Made by a program: the position numbers and the translations under genes
Shown: positions 53,481 through 61,469 of the stretch, piece by piece
Layout: every line of letters starts with the position of its first letter
How positions within the stretch are numbered: position 1 is the first letter of the stretch
The notes under the pieces: model-generated
Database searches by the model: none
Told to the model about the DNA's origin: nothing
Seen by the model: the letters and a program-made list of their open reading frames with translations, nothing else
Source of the DNA: an uncultured Alphaproteobacteria bacterium
GTDB lineage: Bacteria; Pseudomonadota; Alphaproteobacteria; JALCBB01
Length of the DNA stretch: 64,000 nt
Direction: 5' to 3'
Assembly (NCBI GenBank): GCA_958267355.1
Contig: OY279575.1
Coordinates: forward strand, 1,434,295-1,498,294

Positions 53481-53786
53481 ATGAACGAAAAAACCCCCAG
53501 CACGGGCAAGCCCGTCAGCCAAGCCCTTGGCGATGGCAGTCAAGCCAGCGAAGCCCGTTTGCGGCGGGTCGCACGACTCGCCGCCCGCCGTGCCAAAGGC
53601 ACAGCTCCGTGGCAACAGGAAGGCCCCGAGTCACCCTGCGTCAAAGTTTGCCGCCTTGAGCCACAAGAACGTTGGTGCGAGGGATGCTACCGCACCCCCG
53701 CAGAAATTCGCGATTGGCCAATCCTAGATGCCGCCAGCCGCCAAGCCATCTTAGAGCGTATTTCCGCAGACCACCCGAATTCCTAA
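53481..53786 (+). CDS. DUF1289 protein
   Basis: 101 residues. A variable N terminus rich in Arg and Ala leads to the DUF1289 core SPCVKVCRLEPQ, CEGCYRTPAEIRDW and a final helix. The four spaced Cys residues suggest metal binding. The family is common in Proteobacteria and its function is unknown. Convergent with dnaQ, 31 bases away; the gap holds a small CCGC/GCGG hairpin. Confidence 0.88.
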   Translation: MNEKTPSTGKPVSQALGDGSQASEARLRRVARLAARRAKGTAPWQQEGPESPCVKVCRLEPQERWCEGCYRTPAEIRDWPILDAASRQAILERISADHPNS

Positions 53787-53817
53787 GTTTAATACGCCCG
53801 CTTGCGCGGACTTTAAT

Positions 53818-54546
53818 TCAAGACCACTTGCTGGCGGGAAGTTTTGTTTTGACCATTGTTCTGTGGTCGGCGCGTTCTTCCGCACTGGCAGAAAAACTAC
53901 GCGCAGGAAATGGCGCAGTTTCGCTGGCGGCGTGGCTGGCTTCCTGCTTTTTCTCTGCCGCCAAATCAAAAGCTTCTTGAGTCTCAGGTCGCGCCCGCTG
54001 GATAAAAATAGGACTCAAAAACACCTGCGCCAAAAGCTGACAATCCAATAGAGCCGAATGCAAAGCCCGCGCCGACTTGTCAATCCGCAAAAGCTCACAA
54101 AGTACATCCAACGAAGCCCGCTCAAAGCCCAAATCACGCGCCAAGGTCACCGTATCCAAAGCCCGCACCGCCGCCAAACGCGGCAGACGCAAACGCGACA
54201 ACTCCGCGTTCAAAAAACCCAAATCAAATTCCGCGTTGTGAATCACCAAGGGGTCAGCATCCATAAAAGCCAGTAAATCTTCCGCCACTTGGTGAAACTT
54301 CGGCGCGTCTGCTAAGTCTGCATCGGTCAGCCCGTGAATCCGCACCGCTTCGGCAGGGACTGAACGCTCAGGATTTAAGCGGGTATGAAAATGCGCGCCC
54401 GTTTCGCCGCCGCGAATTTCTAAACACGCCACTTCCACCAAACGATCGCCTTGGGCGGCGTATAAACCCGTAGTCTCGGTGTCTAACACGACCACCCGCC
54501 TGCCCGAGTCCAAGAACGACAAATAGGTCTCAACCAGCAACGACAT
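53818..54546 (-). CDS. dnaQ: DNA polymerase III epsilon subunit (proofreading exonuclease)
   Basis: DnaQ is the 3'-5' exonuclease of the replicative polymerase. DEDDh motifs: Exo I VLDTETTGL, Exo II VIHNAEFDLGFLNAEL and Exo III HSALLDCQLLAQVFL. Residues after ~175 are a low-complexity Glu/Ala/Ser/Lys region, where other epsilon subunits bind the alpha subunit. Start at the ATG at 54546 (242 residues), with a GTG three codons upstream as alternative. coaE is 12 bases upstream, an order common in alphaproteobacteria. Confidence 0.93.
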   Translation of the reverse strand: MSLLVETYLSFLDSGRRVVVLDTETTGLYAAQGDRLVEVACLEIRGGETGAHFHTRLNPERSVPAEAVRIHGLTDADLADAPKFHQVAEDLLAFMDADPLVIHNAEFDLGFLNAELSRLRLPRLAAVRALDTVTLARDLGFERASLDVLCELLRIDKSARALHSALLDCQLLAQVFLSPIFIQRARPETQEAFDLAAEKKQEASHAASETAPFPARSFSASAEERADHRTMVKTKLPASKWS

Positions 54547-54558
54547 AAAACCCACGCC

Positions 54559-55461
54559 TCACGATTTCAAAAGCCGCCGCGCCCGCACAGGAAGCTTGGC
54601 AAAACTTGTCCGCCGAGTATGCGCCCGCGATAAACCCGTCTCAATCAGCGCCCCCGCACTATGACTCAAAGCCCGCCGACGGGCTGACAAATCCCATTGC
54701 GCAGTCGCCAAACGCAACTGTAAAGCCGCCGAAGGCGGCACAGCGTCTGCCCCTTGCTCTGTTGTGTTGTCTGTTGCGTTGCCTGTTGCGTTGTTTGTCG
54801 TCTCGCCTGTCGTCTTGTCTGTTGTTTCGCCTGTCGTCTCTTGGCTCGCAGTCGCAACGCCACGCCGCTTCGCCAAACGCCACCGCAACAAAAAACCACT
54901 GGCATTGGTGTTGAGCGTAAAATCGGTCAGCTCAAGATAGCCCTTTTCAAACAACAGAGGCACATCCAAGACCACTAGCTTTTGTCCGCGCCCCCGCACG
55001 CTACCCAAAAAACGATGCAACCCCGCCCGCAGACGCGGCAAAAAATACCCTTCCAAAACCTCCAAGCCGCTCGGCAAAAGCGCAACCTGACGCAAAGCCT
55101 CACGGCGGCGGGTTGTGTCTTCTTGTCCGACTTCGCCGAGCAAGGCTTCATCCAAAGCCAATGGCGAAGCCCGCAGATGCCCCAGCAAAGCCTGACGATG
55201 ACGACGCAGAGCCGCCACTTCAGCGTCAGCATCCCATAGGACAGCTCCTGAACGCGCCAGTTCGCGCCCCAGTGCGCTCTTGCCGCTTCCCATCACTCCC
55301 GTCAAGCCAAGGATAAACAAACCCTGCGGACGCGCCTGACAGCGCACAAAAGCCGTCTTGCGCGGCAGAGAAGTCGCCACCAAAACAGGCGGGCGGACAA
55401 GAGGAGCGCGGGCTTCACCACGCGGCATAGGCACAGGAGAAAAGGCAAGGGGCTGGCTCAT
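54559..55461 (-). CDS. coaE: Dephospho-CoA kinase with a low-complexity insert
   Basis: CoaE performs the last step of coenzyme A synthesis. The start MSQPLAFSP at 55461 overlaps the aroE stop (ATGA). The P-loop LGLTGVMGSGKSALGREL is preceded by about 45 extra residues; VLWDADAEVAALR and VVLDVPLLFEKGY are family motifs. A Thr/Asn/Gly/Glu repeat (TTGETTDKTTGETTNN type, 12-nt units at about 54762-54850) is inserted in the C-terminal part. 300 residues against ~200 normally. Confidence 0.92.
   Translation of the reverse strand: MSQPLAFSPVPMPRGEARAPLVRPPVLVATSLPRKTAFVRCQARPQGLFILGLTGVMGSGKSALGRELARSGAVLWDADAEVAALRRHRQALLGHLRASPLALDEALLGEVGQEDTTRRREALRQVALLPSGLEVLEGYFLPRLRAGLHRFLGSVRGRGQKLVVLDVPLLFEKGYLELTDFTLNTNASGFLLRWRLAKRRGVATASQETTGETTDKTTGETTNNATGNATDNTTEQGADAVPPSAALQLRLATAQWDLSARRRALSHSAGALIETGLSRAHTRRTSFAKLPVRARRLLKS
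54762..54850. repeat. Coding tandem repeat in coaE, 12-nt unit
   Basis: Imperfect 12-nt units (TTGTCTGTTGCG type on the + strand) encode the Thr-Thr-Gly-Glu/Asn-Ala-Thr-Asp tract of CoaE. Confidence 0.83.
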
Positions 55462-56357
55462 CGCTTTGTCTCTATCGCTTCGGGCAAAAATCCAAACCAG
55501 TGCTGAAACGAAAGACGCGCCTGCGCCCGCAAGAGCGGCACGCCATCGCTGGCGGAAAATCCCGCCTTTTGGGCTGTCGCCACCAAGCGGCTGGCTGGAT
55601 AGACCGCATCCAGAAAGACAGGCGGGGCTATGCCTGCTAGCGCATTCTTCTCTACTAAATCCTGCCAAGGAATTGCCCCCAGCAAAGCCTCTAGAGCTTG
55701 GACCGAGTCACCTTCGTGCTGACCGCCCATACCCAAAGGCGTGGTGTGAATCAAAGCTCCCAGTGGCGGATCTATTTTTTTCGCCAAGTTGGCAATTTCT
55801 TCCCACGCAATCAGGTGAATCGCTACCAAATCAGCAAACTGCGCTTTCAAACGTTCCGCCTGCCCGCCCACACGAGCCACAACAAAAATTTCAGATACGC
55901 CCAGCATCGCCAAACCCGCCACCGCCGCCGAAGCTGTTGCTCCTGCACCAAACACCACAATCCTGTGCGCAGGAGAAATTTCTCCGCCGATAAAACTGCG
56001 GACAACTTCAGCAAAGCCAGGGGCATCGGTGTTTTCTGCCCGCCACCCGCCCGATGGCAGACGTATCAGAGTATTGGCGGCTTGCAAAATCTGCACCCAA
56101 TCGCTCGACTCCTCGGCAAGCTGTGCCGCCATATTTTTGTGCGGCATTGTTACATTGAGTCCATCAAATTCACACGGCGGCTGGGCAAACCAGCTTTCAA
56201 CTTCTTCGGGCGCGACAGGATATTTTTCGTACTCAGCGGCAAGCCCGTGTTTGGCAAACCAGCCGTTATGCAATTCAGGCGAACGCGAATGCTCTATCGG
56301 CCAGCCCACCAAGCCATAACGCGCTATGGTATCTGTTGCAGACTTAACCTTTGTCAT
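55458..56357 (-). CDS. aroE: Shikimate dehydrogenase
   Basis: AroE reduces 3-dehydroshikimate with NADPH. 299 residues: the shikimate-binding YGLVGWPIEHSRSPELHN and GLNVTMPHKNMAAQL, NTDAPGF, the NADP-binding VVFGAGATASAAVAGL and the C-terminal ASDGVPLLRAQARLSFQHW. A GGAG site lies 9 bases upstream of the ATG. Between maf and coaE, an arrangement frequent in this class. Confidence 0.95.
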   Translation of the reverse strand: MTKVKSATDTIARYGLVGWPIEHSRSPELHNGWFAKHGLAAEYEKYPVAPEEVESWFAQPPCEFDGLNVTMPHKNMAAQLAEESSDWVQILQAANTLIRLPSGGWRAENTDAPGFAEVVRSFIGGEISPAHRIVVFGAGATASAAVAGLAMLGVSEIFVVARVGGQAERLKAQFADLVAIHLIAWEEIANLAKKIDPPLGALIHTTPLGMGGQHEGDSVQALEALLGAIPWQDLVEKNALAGIAPPVFLDAVYPASRLVATAQKAGFSASDGVPLLRAQARLSFQHWFGFLPEAIETKR

Positions 56358-56386
56358 CTTCTGCTCCTGCGCTTAATCGCTTAATC

Positions 56387-57034
56387 TTAATCTAAGCCTT
56401 CTATGCGCAAAAAGTTCAAGAGCGCAATCAGCGGCAAGCCCAAAAAGGTAAAGGCGTCTCCGTCTAGCTGTGCCAGCAAACGCACACCCGCCCCTTCAAG
56501 ACAACAAGACCCCGCAGCATGCAAGGAATCTTCCCCCTGCAGACGCCAAACCACATCGGCTTCAGCGGCAGAAAAATCTCTAAACACCGCCCGTGGCGTT
56601 TCAATCACTCCCCACAAACGAGTCGGAGTCCCATCATCTTCGCCACGCACGACAATTGCCGCTGTAATCAAAGTGGCTTCGGCTCCGCTCAAGCCACGGA
56701 GCTGTTCTTTGGCTTCCTGCAAGTCGCGGGGCTTGCTTAAAGGCTCTCTATGCTTGGACGAAATAAAAATCTGGTCAGCCGCTATCACCCGTGCCGCAGG
56801 AAACCTTTGCGCCACCCGCACCGCCTTCAGCCACGCCAACTCCGCCGCCGCGCCCTTGGCAGAATCTAAAAGCGCGGCGTAGTTAGTCTCCCCCTGCGCA
56901 GAGGCAAAAAAACTTGCCTTAACCTCGCTTTCATCCACCGCCGAATCTTCTACGGCAAAGGAAACCCCTGCCCGTGCCAACAAAGTCCGCCGCACAGGGC
57001 TTTTGGATGCCAGAAGAATTGTTCCACTCGTCAT
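56387..57034 (-). CDS. maf: Maf-like nucleotide pyrophosphatase
   Basis: Maf proteins hydrolyse nucleoside triphosphates such as dTTP, UTP or modified nucleotides. 215 residues: the opening LLASKSPVRRTLLARAG, AADQIFISSKHREPLSKP (usual AADQVxxxxG) and LQGEDSLHAAGSCCLEGAGVRL, the family's third motif. The ATG overlaps the ubiA stop by four bases. Confidence 0.92.
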   Translation of the reverse strand: MTSGTILLASKSPVRRTLLARAGVSFAVEDSAVDESEVKASFFASAQGETNYAALLDSAKGAAAELAWLKAVRVAQRFPAARVIAADQIFISSKHREPLSKPRDLQEAKEQLRGLSGAEATLITAAIVVRGEDDGTPTRLWGVIETPRAVFRDFSAAEADVVWRLQGEDSLHAAGSCCLEGAGVRLLAQLDGDAFTFLGLPLIALLNFLRIEGLD

Positions 57035-57951
57035 ACGATATCCGCCAAGACCAGAAAGACAAAAAACAACAAACCCAGCTTGCCGTGAAAACGAAAGGCG
57101 GCAAGTGCGGCTTGGGGTTTAGGAGGTACATCCTGCGGCAAGAGACCCACCTGCCGCACCAAGCCAAAAGCCATCACCCCCCAACCAATATAGCCAAGCC
57201 ACGCCACTTCTGCGGCAAAGAGTGCCAAACCCCAAAACAGGCTGGCAAAGAAAAAACATCCCGCCACAAGATGGCGAATCCGCCCTTCCAGACGCACCGC
57301 CGTGGAGCGAATCCCCACCGTCAAGTCATCTTCTAAATCTGCCGCCGCATAGAGTGTATCGTAGCCAACTGTCCAGAAGACACAGCCAAGATAAAGATAA
57401 AACGCAGGTGCGGTCAGGGCTACATCCGCCGCCGCAAACCCCAGCAAAGCCCCCCAAGAAAACACCAAGCCCAAAAATACCTGCGGCCACCAAGTAATCC
57501 GTTTCATTCTTGGATAGGCAAAGATCAACGGCAAGGAAGCAATTCCCAACAGAATCGCATCTTGGGGCAGGGAAAACAAAATCATCGCACTAAGCAACAA
57601 AAGAAAAAACAAAAATATCACCGCACCCTTAGGCGCAATCACCCCACTCGCCAACGGACGCTCTGCTGTCCGCGCAACTTGCCTGTCTAAAGCACGGTCG
57701 GTTAAGTCATTGACAACACAGCCCGCCGCCCGCATTAAGATGGCACCAATGAGAAACAGCAGATAGAGACGCAGTGTTGCCGCGCCACTCAGTGCCAAAG
57801 CCCACCAGCCCGGCAACAACAACAAAAGCCAGCCAATCGGCCGATCCAAACGCGCCAAAAAACACCACGGAGCTATGCGGACAGAGAAAGCCCGCGGCAC
57901 CAGCCGCAACAGGGCTTGCAGGAGACGGGGGGGCGTGCCAAAGTCGCTCAT
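57031..57951 (-). CDS. ubiA: 4-hydroxybenzoate polyprenyltransferase
   Basis: UbiA attaches the polyprenyl tail to 4-hydroxybenzoate at the inner membrane. 306 residues with seven to nine membrane segments; the first Asp-rich motif is NDLTDRALDRQVARTAERPL and the second is YAAADLEDDLTVGIRSTAV. The start MSDFGTPPRLL is an ATG with no strong ribosome site. Divergent from gshA across a repeat array. Confidence 0.95.
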   Translation of the reverse strand: MSDFGTPPRLLQALLRLVPRAFSVRIAPWCFLARLDRPIGWLLLLLPGWWALALSGAATLRLYLLFLIGAILMRAAGCVVNDLTDRALDRQVARTAERPLASGVIAPKGAVIFLFFLLLLSAMILFSLPQDAILLGIASLPLIFAYPRMKRITWWPQVFLGLVFSWGALLGFAAADVALTAPAFYLYLGCVFWTVGYDTLYAAADLEDDLTVGIRSTAVRLEGRIRHLVAGCFFFASLFWGLALFAAEVAWLGYIGWGVMAFGLVRQVGLLPQDVPPKPQAALAAFRFHGKLGLLFFVFLVLADIV

Positions 57952-58008
57952 CGCCCGTCAGGCTATCACAAGTCAGCAGACCCAGAATTCCGCCACAAAA
58001 ACCAAGCC

Positions 58009-58112
58009 GCACAAACCCGCAAACACCCACCCGCACAAATAAGCCCATAAAAACCAACCCGCACAAACCCGCAAGCACCAGCCCGCACAAATAAGCCCAC
58101 AAAAACCAACCC
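58009..58112. repeat. Intergenic 52-nt tandem repeat, two copies, with a 13-nt sub-period
   Basis: Two 52-nt units differ at only about five positions. Each 52-mer can be cut into four 13-mers of similar composition (GCACAAACCCGCA and so on), and partial copies flank it on both sides. Lies between ubiA and gshA. Confidence 0.9.
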
Positions 58113-58145
58113 GTAAAAACCCCACAAACATAAGGACTCACGACC

Positions 58146-59600
58146 GTGCGCTCTTTGCAGGAAGAAGTTCAAGACGAAGACTCCCTAATCGAGTGGATGG
58201 CAAGCGGTGCCCGCACCCCCGACGATTGGCGCATCGGCAGCGAACACGAGCGGTTTCTCTACGAAAAGAAACCCAACAAGCAAGCAGGACAAGCCCTCCA
58301 CCGCCACCTGCAGTGGCAGGGCGAAACAGGAATCCGCGCCTTCCTAGAAACCTACGCCCAAACCCACAACTGGCGGGTCGTCCGCGAAGGAGACGAGCCC
58401 GTAATGCTGGTCGATTCCGCCAGCGACGCCAACATCACCCTAGAACCCGGCGGACAAATTGAACTCTCAGGCGCACCCCTGCATAGCCTCCACCAAGTCG
58501 CCCACGAAACCGAGTTGTACTCCGAGACCACGAGTGCCTTGGCAGACAGCTTCGGTGCCCGCTTCTTAGGCTTGGGAGCCGCGCCCGAATGGCGCGTTGA
58601 AGAAATGGCAAGCGTACCAAAACGCCGCTACAAAATTATGCGCCCCCTACTAGAACAATCAGGCAAATACGGCTTGGAACTTATGCATCTCTCAGCAACC
58701 ATCCAAGTCAATTTGGACTTCTCCGACGAACAAGACTTCATGGAAAAGTTTCAAGTCTCCCTCGCCCTACAACCCTTAGCCACAGCTCTCTTTGCCAACT
58801 CTCCCTTCTTCCACGGCCAAGCCGCAGGACGCATGAGCATGCGTATGGCCTTCTGGGACGAAACCGATCCCGCCCGCTGTATCGCCCCCGATTTCCTGTT
58901 TGAACCCGGAGCAGGACTCGCCGATTACGCCCGCTGGGCCCTTTCTGTGCCAATGTTCTTTATGCGCACAGACGATGACTATGTAATGACAAAAAATTCT
59001 TCCTTCGCCGATTTCCTCGCCGGCAAAGCCCAAGACCAAAACGGCGCACCCCTCTCCCGCCGCCCCACCTTCAGCGATTGGGAAGACCATCTCGGCGCCC
59101 TATTCCCTCCCGTGCGAGCAAAACGCTGGCTGGAAATGCGCGGCACCGACGGCGGGTGCAGAGAATCCGTCGTCGCCCTCGCCGCCTTCTGGACCGGAAT
59201 CCTCTACGACAAAGAAAGCCGCCACGCCGCCCTACACCTAAGCCAAGCCCTCGCCCAAGGCGAACTCGCACGCCTACGCCAAGAAGTCCAATTCCACGGC
59301 CTGACCACCCCCATGCCGCTGTCCCTCATCCCCGCCTGCCGCGACCTAACCCCCAGCGGCGAAATGCCCGCCAAACACGAAAACCTCGCCGACCTTGCCG
59401 CCCTAGTCCTCCGCCTCGCCGAAGCAGGACTCGCCCGCCGCAACCGCCACGACGGAAGCCTACGAGACGAAACCTGCTACCTCGCCCCACTCTGGCGCCG
59501 CGTCGCCGAACGCCGCTCACCCGCAAAACGCCGACTCGCACTCTGGCGCGGAGTCTGGCAAGAAAATTTTGCACCCCTCTACGAAGACGCCTATTGTTAA
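58146..59600 (+). CDS. gshA: Glutamate-cysteine ligase, plant/alphaproteobacterial type
   Basis: GshA makes gamma-glutamylcysteine, the first step of glutathione synthesis. 484 residues: the opening WRIGSEHERF, GGQIELSGAPL, the LMHLSATIQVNLDF active-site region and FFMRTDDDYV, then WEDHLGALFPPVRAKRWLEMRG. This is the class shared by plants and alphaproteobacteria, unlike the enterobacterial enzyme. Start GTG at 58146. Confidence 0.94.
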   Translation: MRSLQEEVQDEDSLIEWMASGARTPDDWRIGSEHERFLYEKKPNKQAGQALHRHLQWQGETGIRAFLETYAQTHNWRVVREGDEPVMLVDSASDANITLEPGGQIELSGAPLHSLHQVAHETELYSETTSALADSFGARFLGLGAAPEWRVEEMASVPKRRYKIMRPLLEQSGKYGLELMHLSATIQVNLDFSDEQDFMEKFQVSLALQPLATALFANSPFFHGQAAGRMSMRMAFWDETDPARCIAPDFLFEPGAGLADYARWALSVPMFFMRTDDDYVMTKNSSFADFLAGKAQDQNGAPLSRRPTFSDWEDHLGALFPPVRAKRWLEMRGTDGGCRESVVALAAFWTGILYDKESRHAALHLSQALAQGELARLRQEVQFHGLTTPMPLSLIPACRDLTPSGEMPAKHENLADLAALVLRLAEAGLARRNRHDGSLRDETCYLAPLWRRVAERRSPAKRRLALWRGVWQENFAPLYEDAYC

Positions 59601-59623
59601 ATCCTCAAAACACAAAACCACAT

Positions 59624-59695
59624 GCCGCCGTAGCTCAGGGGTAGAGCACACCCTTGGTAAGGGTGGGGTCGGAAGTTCAATTCTTCTCGGCGGCA
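59624..59695 (+). tRNA. tRNA-Thr, anticodon GGT
   Basis: 72-base cloverleaf: acceptor GCCGCCG/CGGCGGC with A73, D arm GCTC...GAGC, anticodon stem CACCC/GGGTG with loop TTGGTAA, and T arm GGAAG TTCAATT CTTCT. CCA is not encoded. The dispersed-repeat array begins within a few bases of its 3' end. Confidence 0.95.
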
Positions 59696-60100
59696 CGCAC
59701 CTTGCGGTGCGGCATTCATGCCAGACGTTAATTCCCTAATCTGCTGTTGGGCTTCATAGTTTAGAGAAACGGCTATTTGTCTCTGATGTTGTTTGCGGTG
59801 CGGCGTCAATGCCAGACGCTAAGAAACCAAGTGCAGTTGGGCTTCATAATTTAGAGAAACGGCTATTTGTCTCTGATGTTGTTTATGGTGCGGCGTCAAT
59901 GCCAGACGTTAATTCCCTAGTCTGCCCACGGGCTTCATAGTTTCAATCACAAGCTAATTGCCACTTGCGTGGAGCATCAACGCCTAGCGTTAATTCTCTA
60001 ATCTGCTGTTGGGCTTCATAGTTTCAATCAACGGTTAATTGTGTTTAAGCATACTGCAGGGGGCTAAACAAAATTAGCCTGCGCTGGAAACTATGAAGCC
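59696..60100 (+). repeat. Left array of the ~91-nt dispersed repeat
   Basis: Units start at about 59704, 59795, 59885 and 59974 (spacing 91, 90, 89). Each has GCGGTGCGGCRTYAATGCC, then TTAATTCCCTAATCTGC and GGGCTTCATAGTTT, then AGAAACGGCTATTTGTCTC and GATGTTGTTT. The array ends in a large fold-back (60011-60100) with arms GGGCTTCATAGTTT and AAACTATGAAGCC. It ends six bases before the MFS stop codon. Confidence 0.9.
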
Positions 60101-60105
60101 ATATG

Positions 60106-61374
60106 CTAGGTGGATCGCGTCCGCCCTAAAAATAAAATCGCCACCGCCGCCAGCGACGCCATCGCCGCCAAAGTCAAAGCAAACGGCAAAGCCGTGCCAT
60201 CGTGAAAATATCCCGTTGAACCAATGGCAAGCCCCGCTCCACCAAACTGCATGGAATACAAAAAACCCACCGCAGGACCACTCCCCATCCCCTCAGGCAA
60301 GTTGGAAATCAACGCCAAAGGGGCTGTCGCAATCAAAAAACCCAAGAAAAAAGCAAAAACACAAACCCCCAACAACAACGTCACCACCGTCTCAACACCA
60401 ACCGCAACAGGCAAAAGAGCAATCAAACCCGCAAACGGCAACAGCAAACACGCCACGCGAAACAAACTTGTCGCCGCATACCCCCGCCGTGCCAAACGCG
60501 ACAAAGTTAAACTTCCGCTCATAAAAGAAAAAACCATCGTCATAAACAAAAATCCATAATGCTCGGTCGCCACGCCAAGAGTGTCAATAAACACAAACGG
60601 TCCCGCAGAAATAAACGCGAAAAGTCCGCCAAAGCCAAAGGTCGCAGGCAAAAGTATCGCCAAAGTGCTACGACTGCGCACCAAAGACACATAGCCACCC
60701 AAAACCCGCCGCCACGACAACGGCAAGGCGGATTGTACATCCACCGTCTCAGGCACCAGACGCAAGACCGCCAACCACACCAAAACGGCAAATCCCGCCA
60801 GCAAAAAGAAGACCATCCGCCAGCCGAACCAGACATGGACAAAACCCCCCGCCACAGGACCTACCGCTGGCGCCAAACCCACCGCCAAGCCGAAGTAACC
60901 CATAATTTTCAGCGAGTCTTTCTCGTCAAAGAGAGCGCGAATGGTCGGCACCACCACCACCGCCGCCACCGAGCCGAAGGCGGCTTGTCCGATGCGGGCG
61001 GAGAGAAAGATTTCAAAGTTCGCGGCAAGGGCGGCACACAAGCTGGAGAAGATAAATCCTGCATATCCCAGTAGCAGTAGTTTGCGCCGTCCAAACCGCT
61101 CGGACACAGGACCATAGACCAACTGCATAAAACACGCCGTGGCGAAATAGAGACTCATCGTCAGGTAAATATCAGAAGGCGGCACCGAGAAAACTTCAGG
61201 CAGGTGCGACATAGAAGGCGCGTAAAAATCCGTCGCCAAAATATTTGCGGCAGTACAGAAGACCAAAACCATCGGCACCATACGGCGGGCGGCAGGAGAT
61301 AAGGTAGCTCCGTAGGCGAGACGATGGGGTGCGTCTGACTCGGCAGTCGCAGGGCGGGGCGAAAATATCGTCAC
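60106..61374 (-). CDS. Bcr/CflA-type MFS drug efflux transporter
   Basis: Major facilitator protein with 12 membrane segments, Bcr/CflA subfamily: DFYAPSMSHLP at the first loop, YGPVSERFGRRKLLLLG (MFS motif A) and GLAPAVGPVAGG (motif C of the drug antiporters), then FGWRMVFFLLA. I start at the GTG at 61374 (422 residues); the open frame continues to a TTG at 61455 through Phe-rich codons made by a GAA/GAG-rich tract. It is a single gene between two oppositely oriented repeat arrays. Confidence 0.87.
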   Translation of the reverse strand: MTIFSPRPATAESDAPHRLAYGATLSPAARRMVPMVLVFCTAANILATDFYAPSMSHLPEVFSVPPSDIYLTMSLYFATACFMQLVYGPVSERFGRRKLLLLGYAGFIFSSLCAALAANFEIFLSARIGQAAFGSVAAVVVVPTIRALFDEKDSLKIMGYFGLAVGLAPAVGPVAGGFVHVWFGWRMVFFLLAGFAVLVWLAVLRLVPETVDVQSALPLSWRRVLGGYVSLVRSRSTLAILLPATFGFGGLFAFISAGPFVFIDTLGVATEHYGFLFMTMVFSFMSGSLTLSRLARRGYAATSLFRVACLLLPFAGLIALLPVAVGVETVVTLLLGVCVFAFFLGFLIATAPLALISNLPEGMGSGPAVGFLYSMQFGGAGLAIGSTGYFHDGTALPFALTLAAMASLAAVAILFLGRTRST

Positions 61375-61469
61375 AAGTGCAAAGACAGAGTCGTGCGTTG
61401 GTTTGAAAGCTGATTCAAAGAAGAAGCGAAAGAAGAAGAGAAAGAGAAAGAGCAAAGCTTGGGGCTTTT

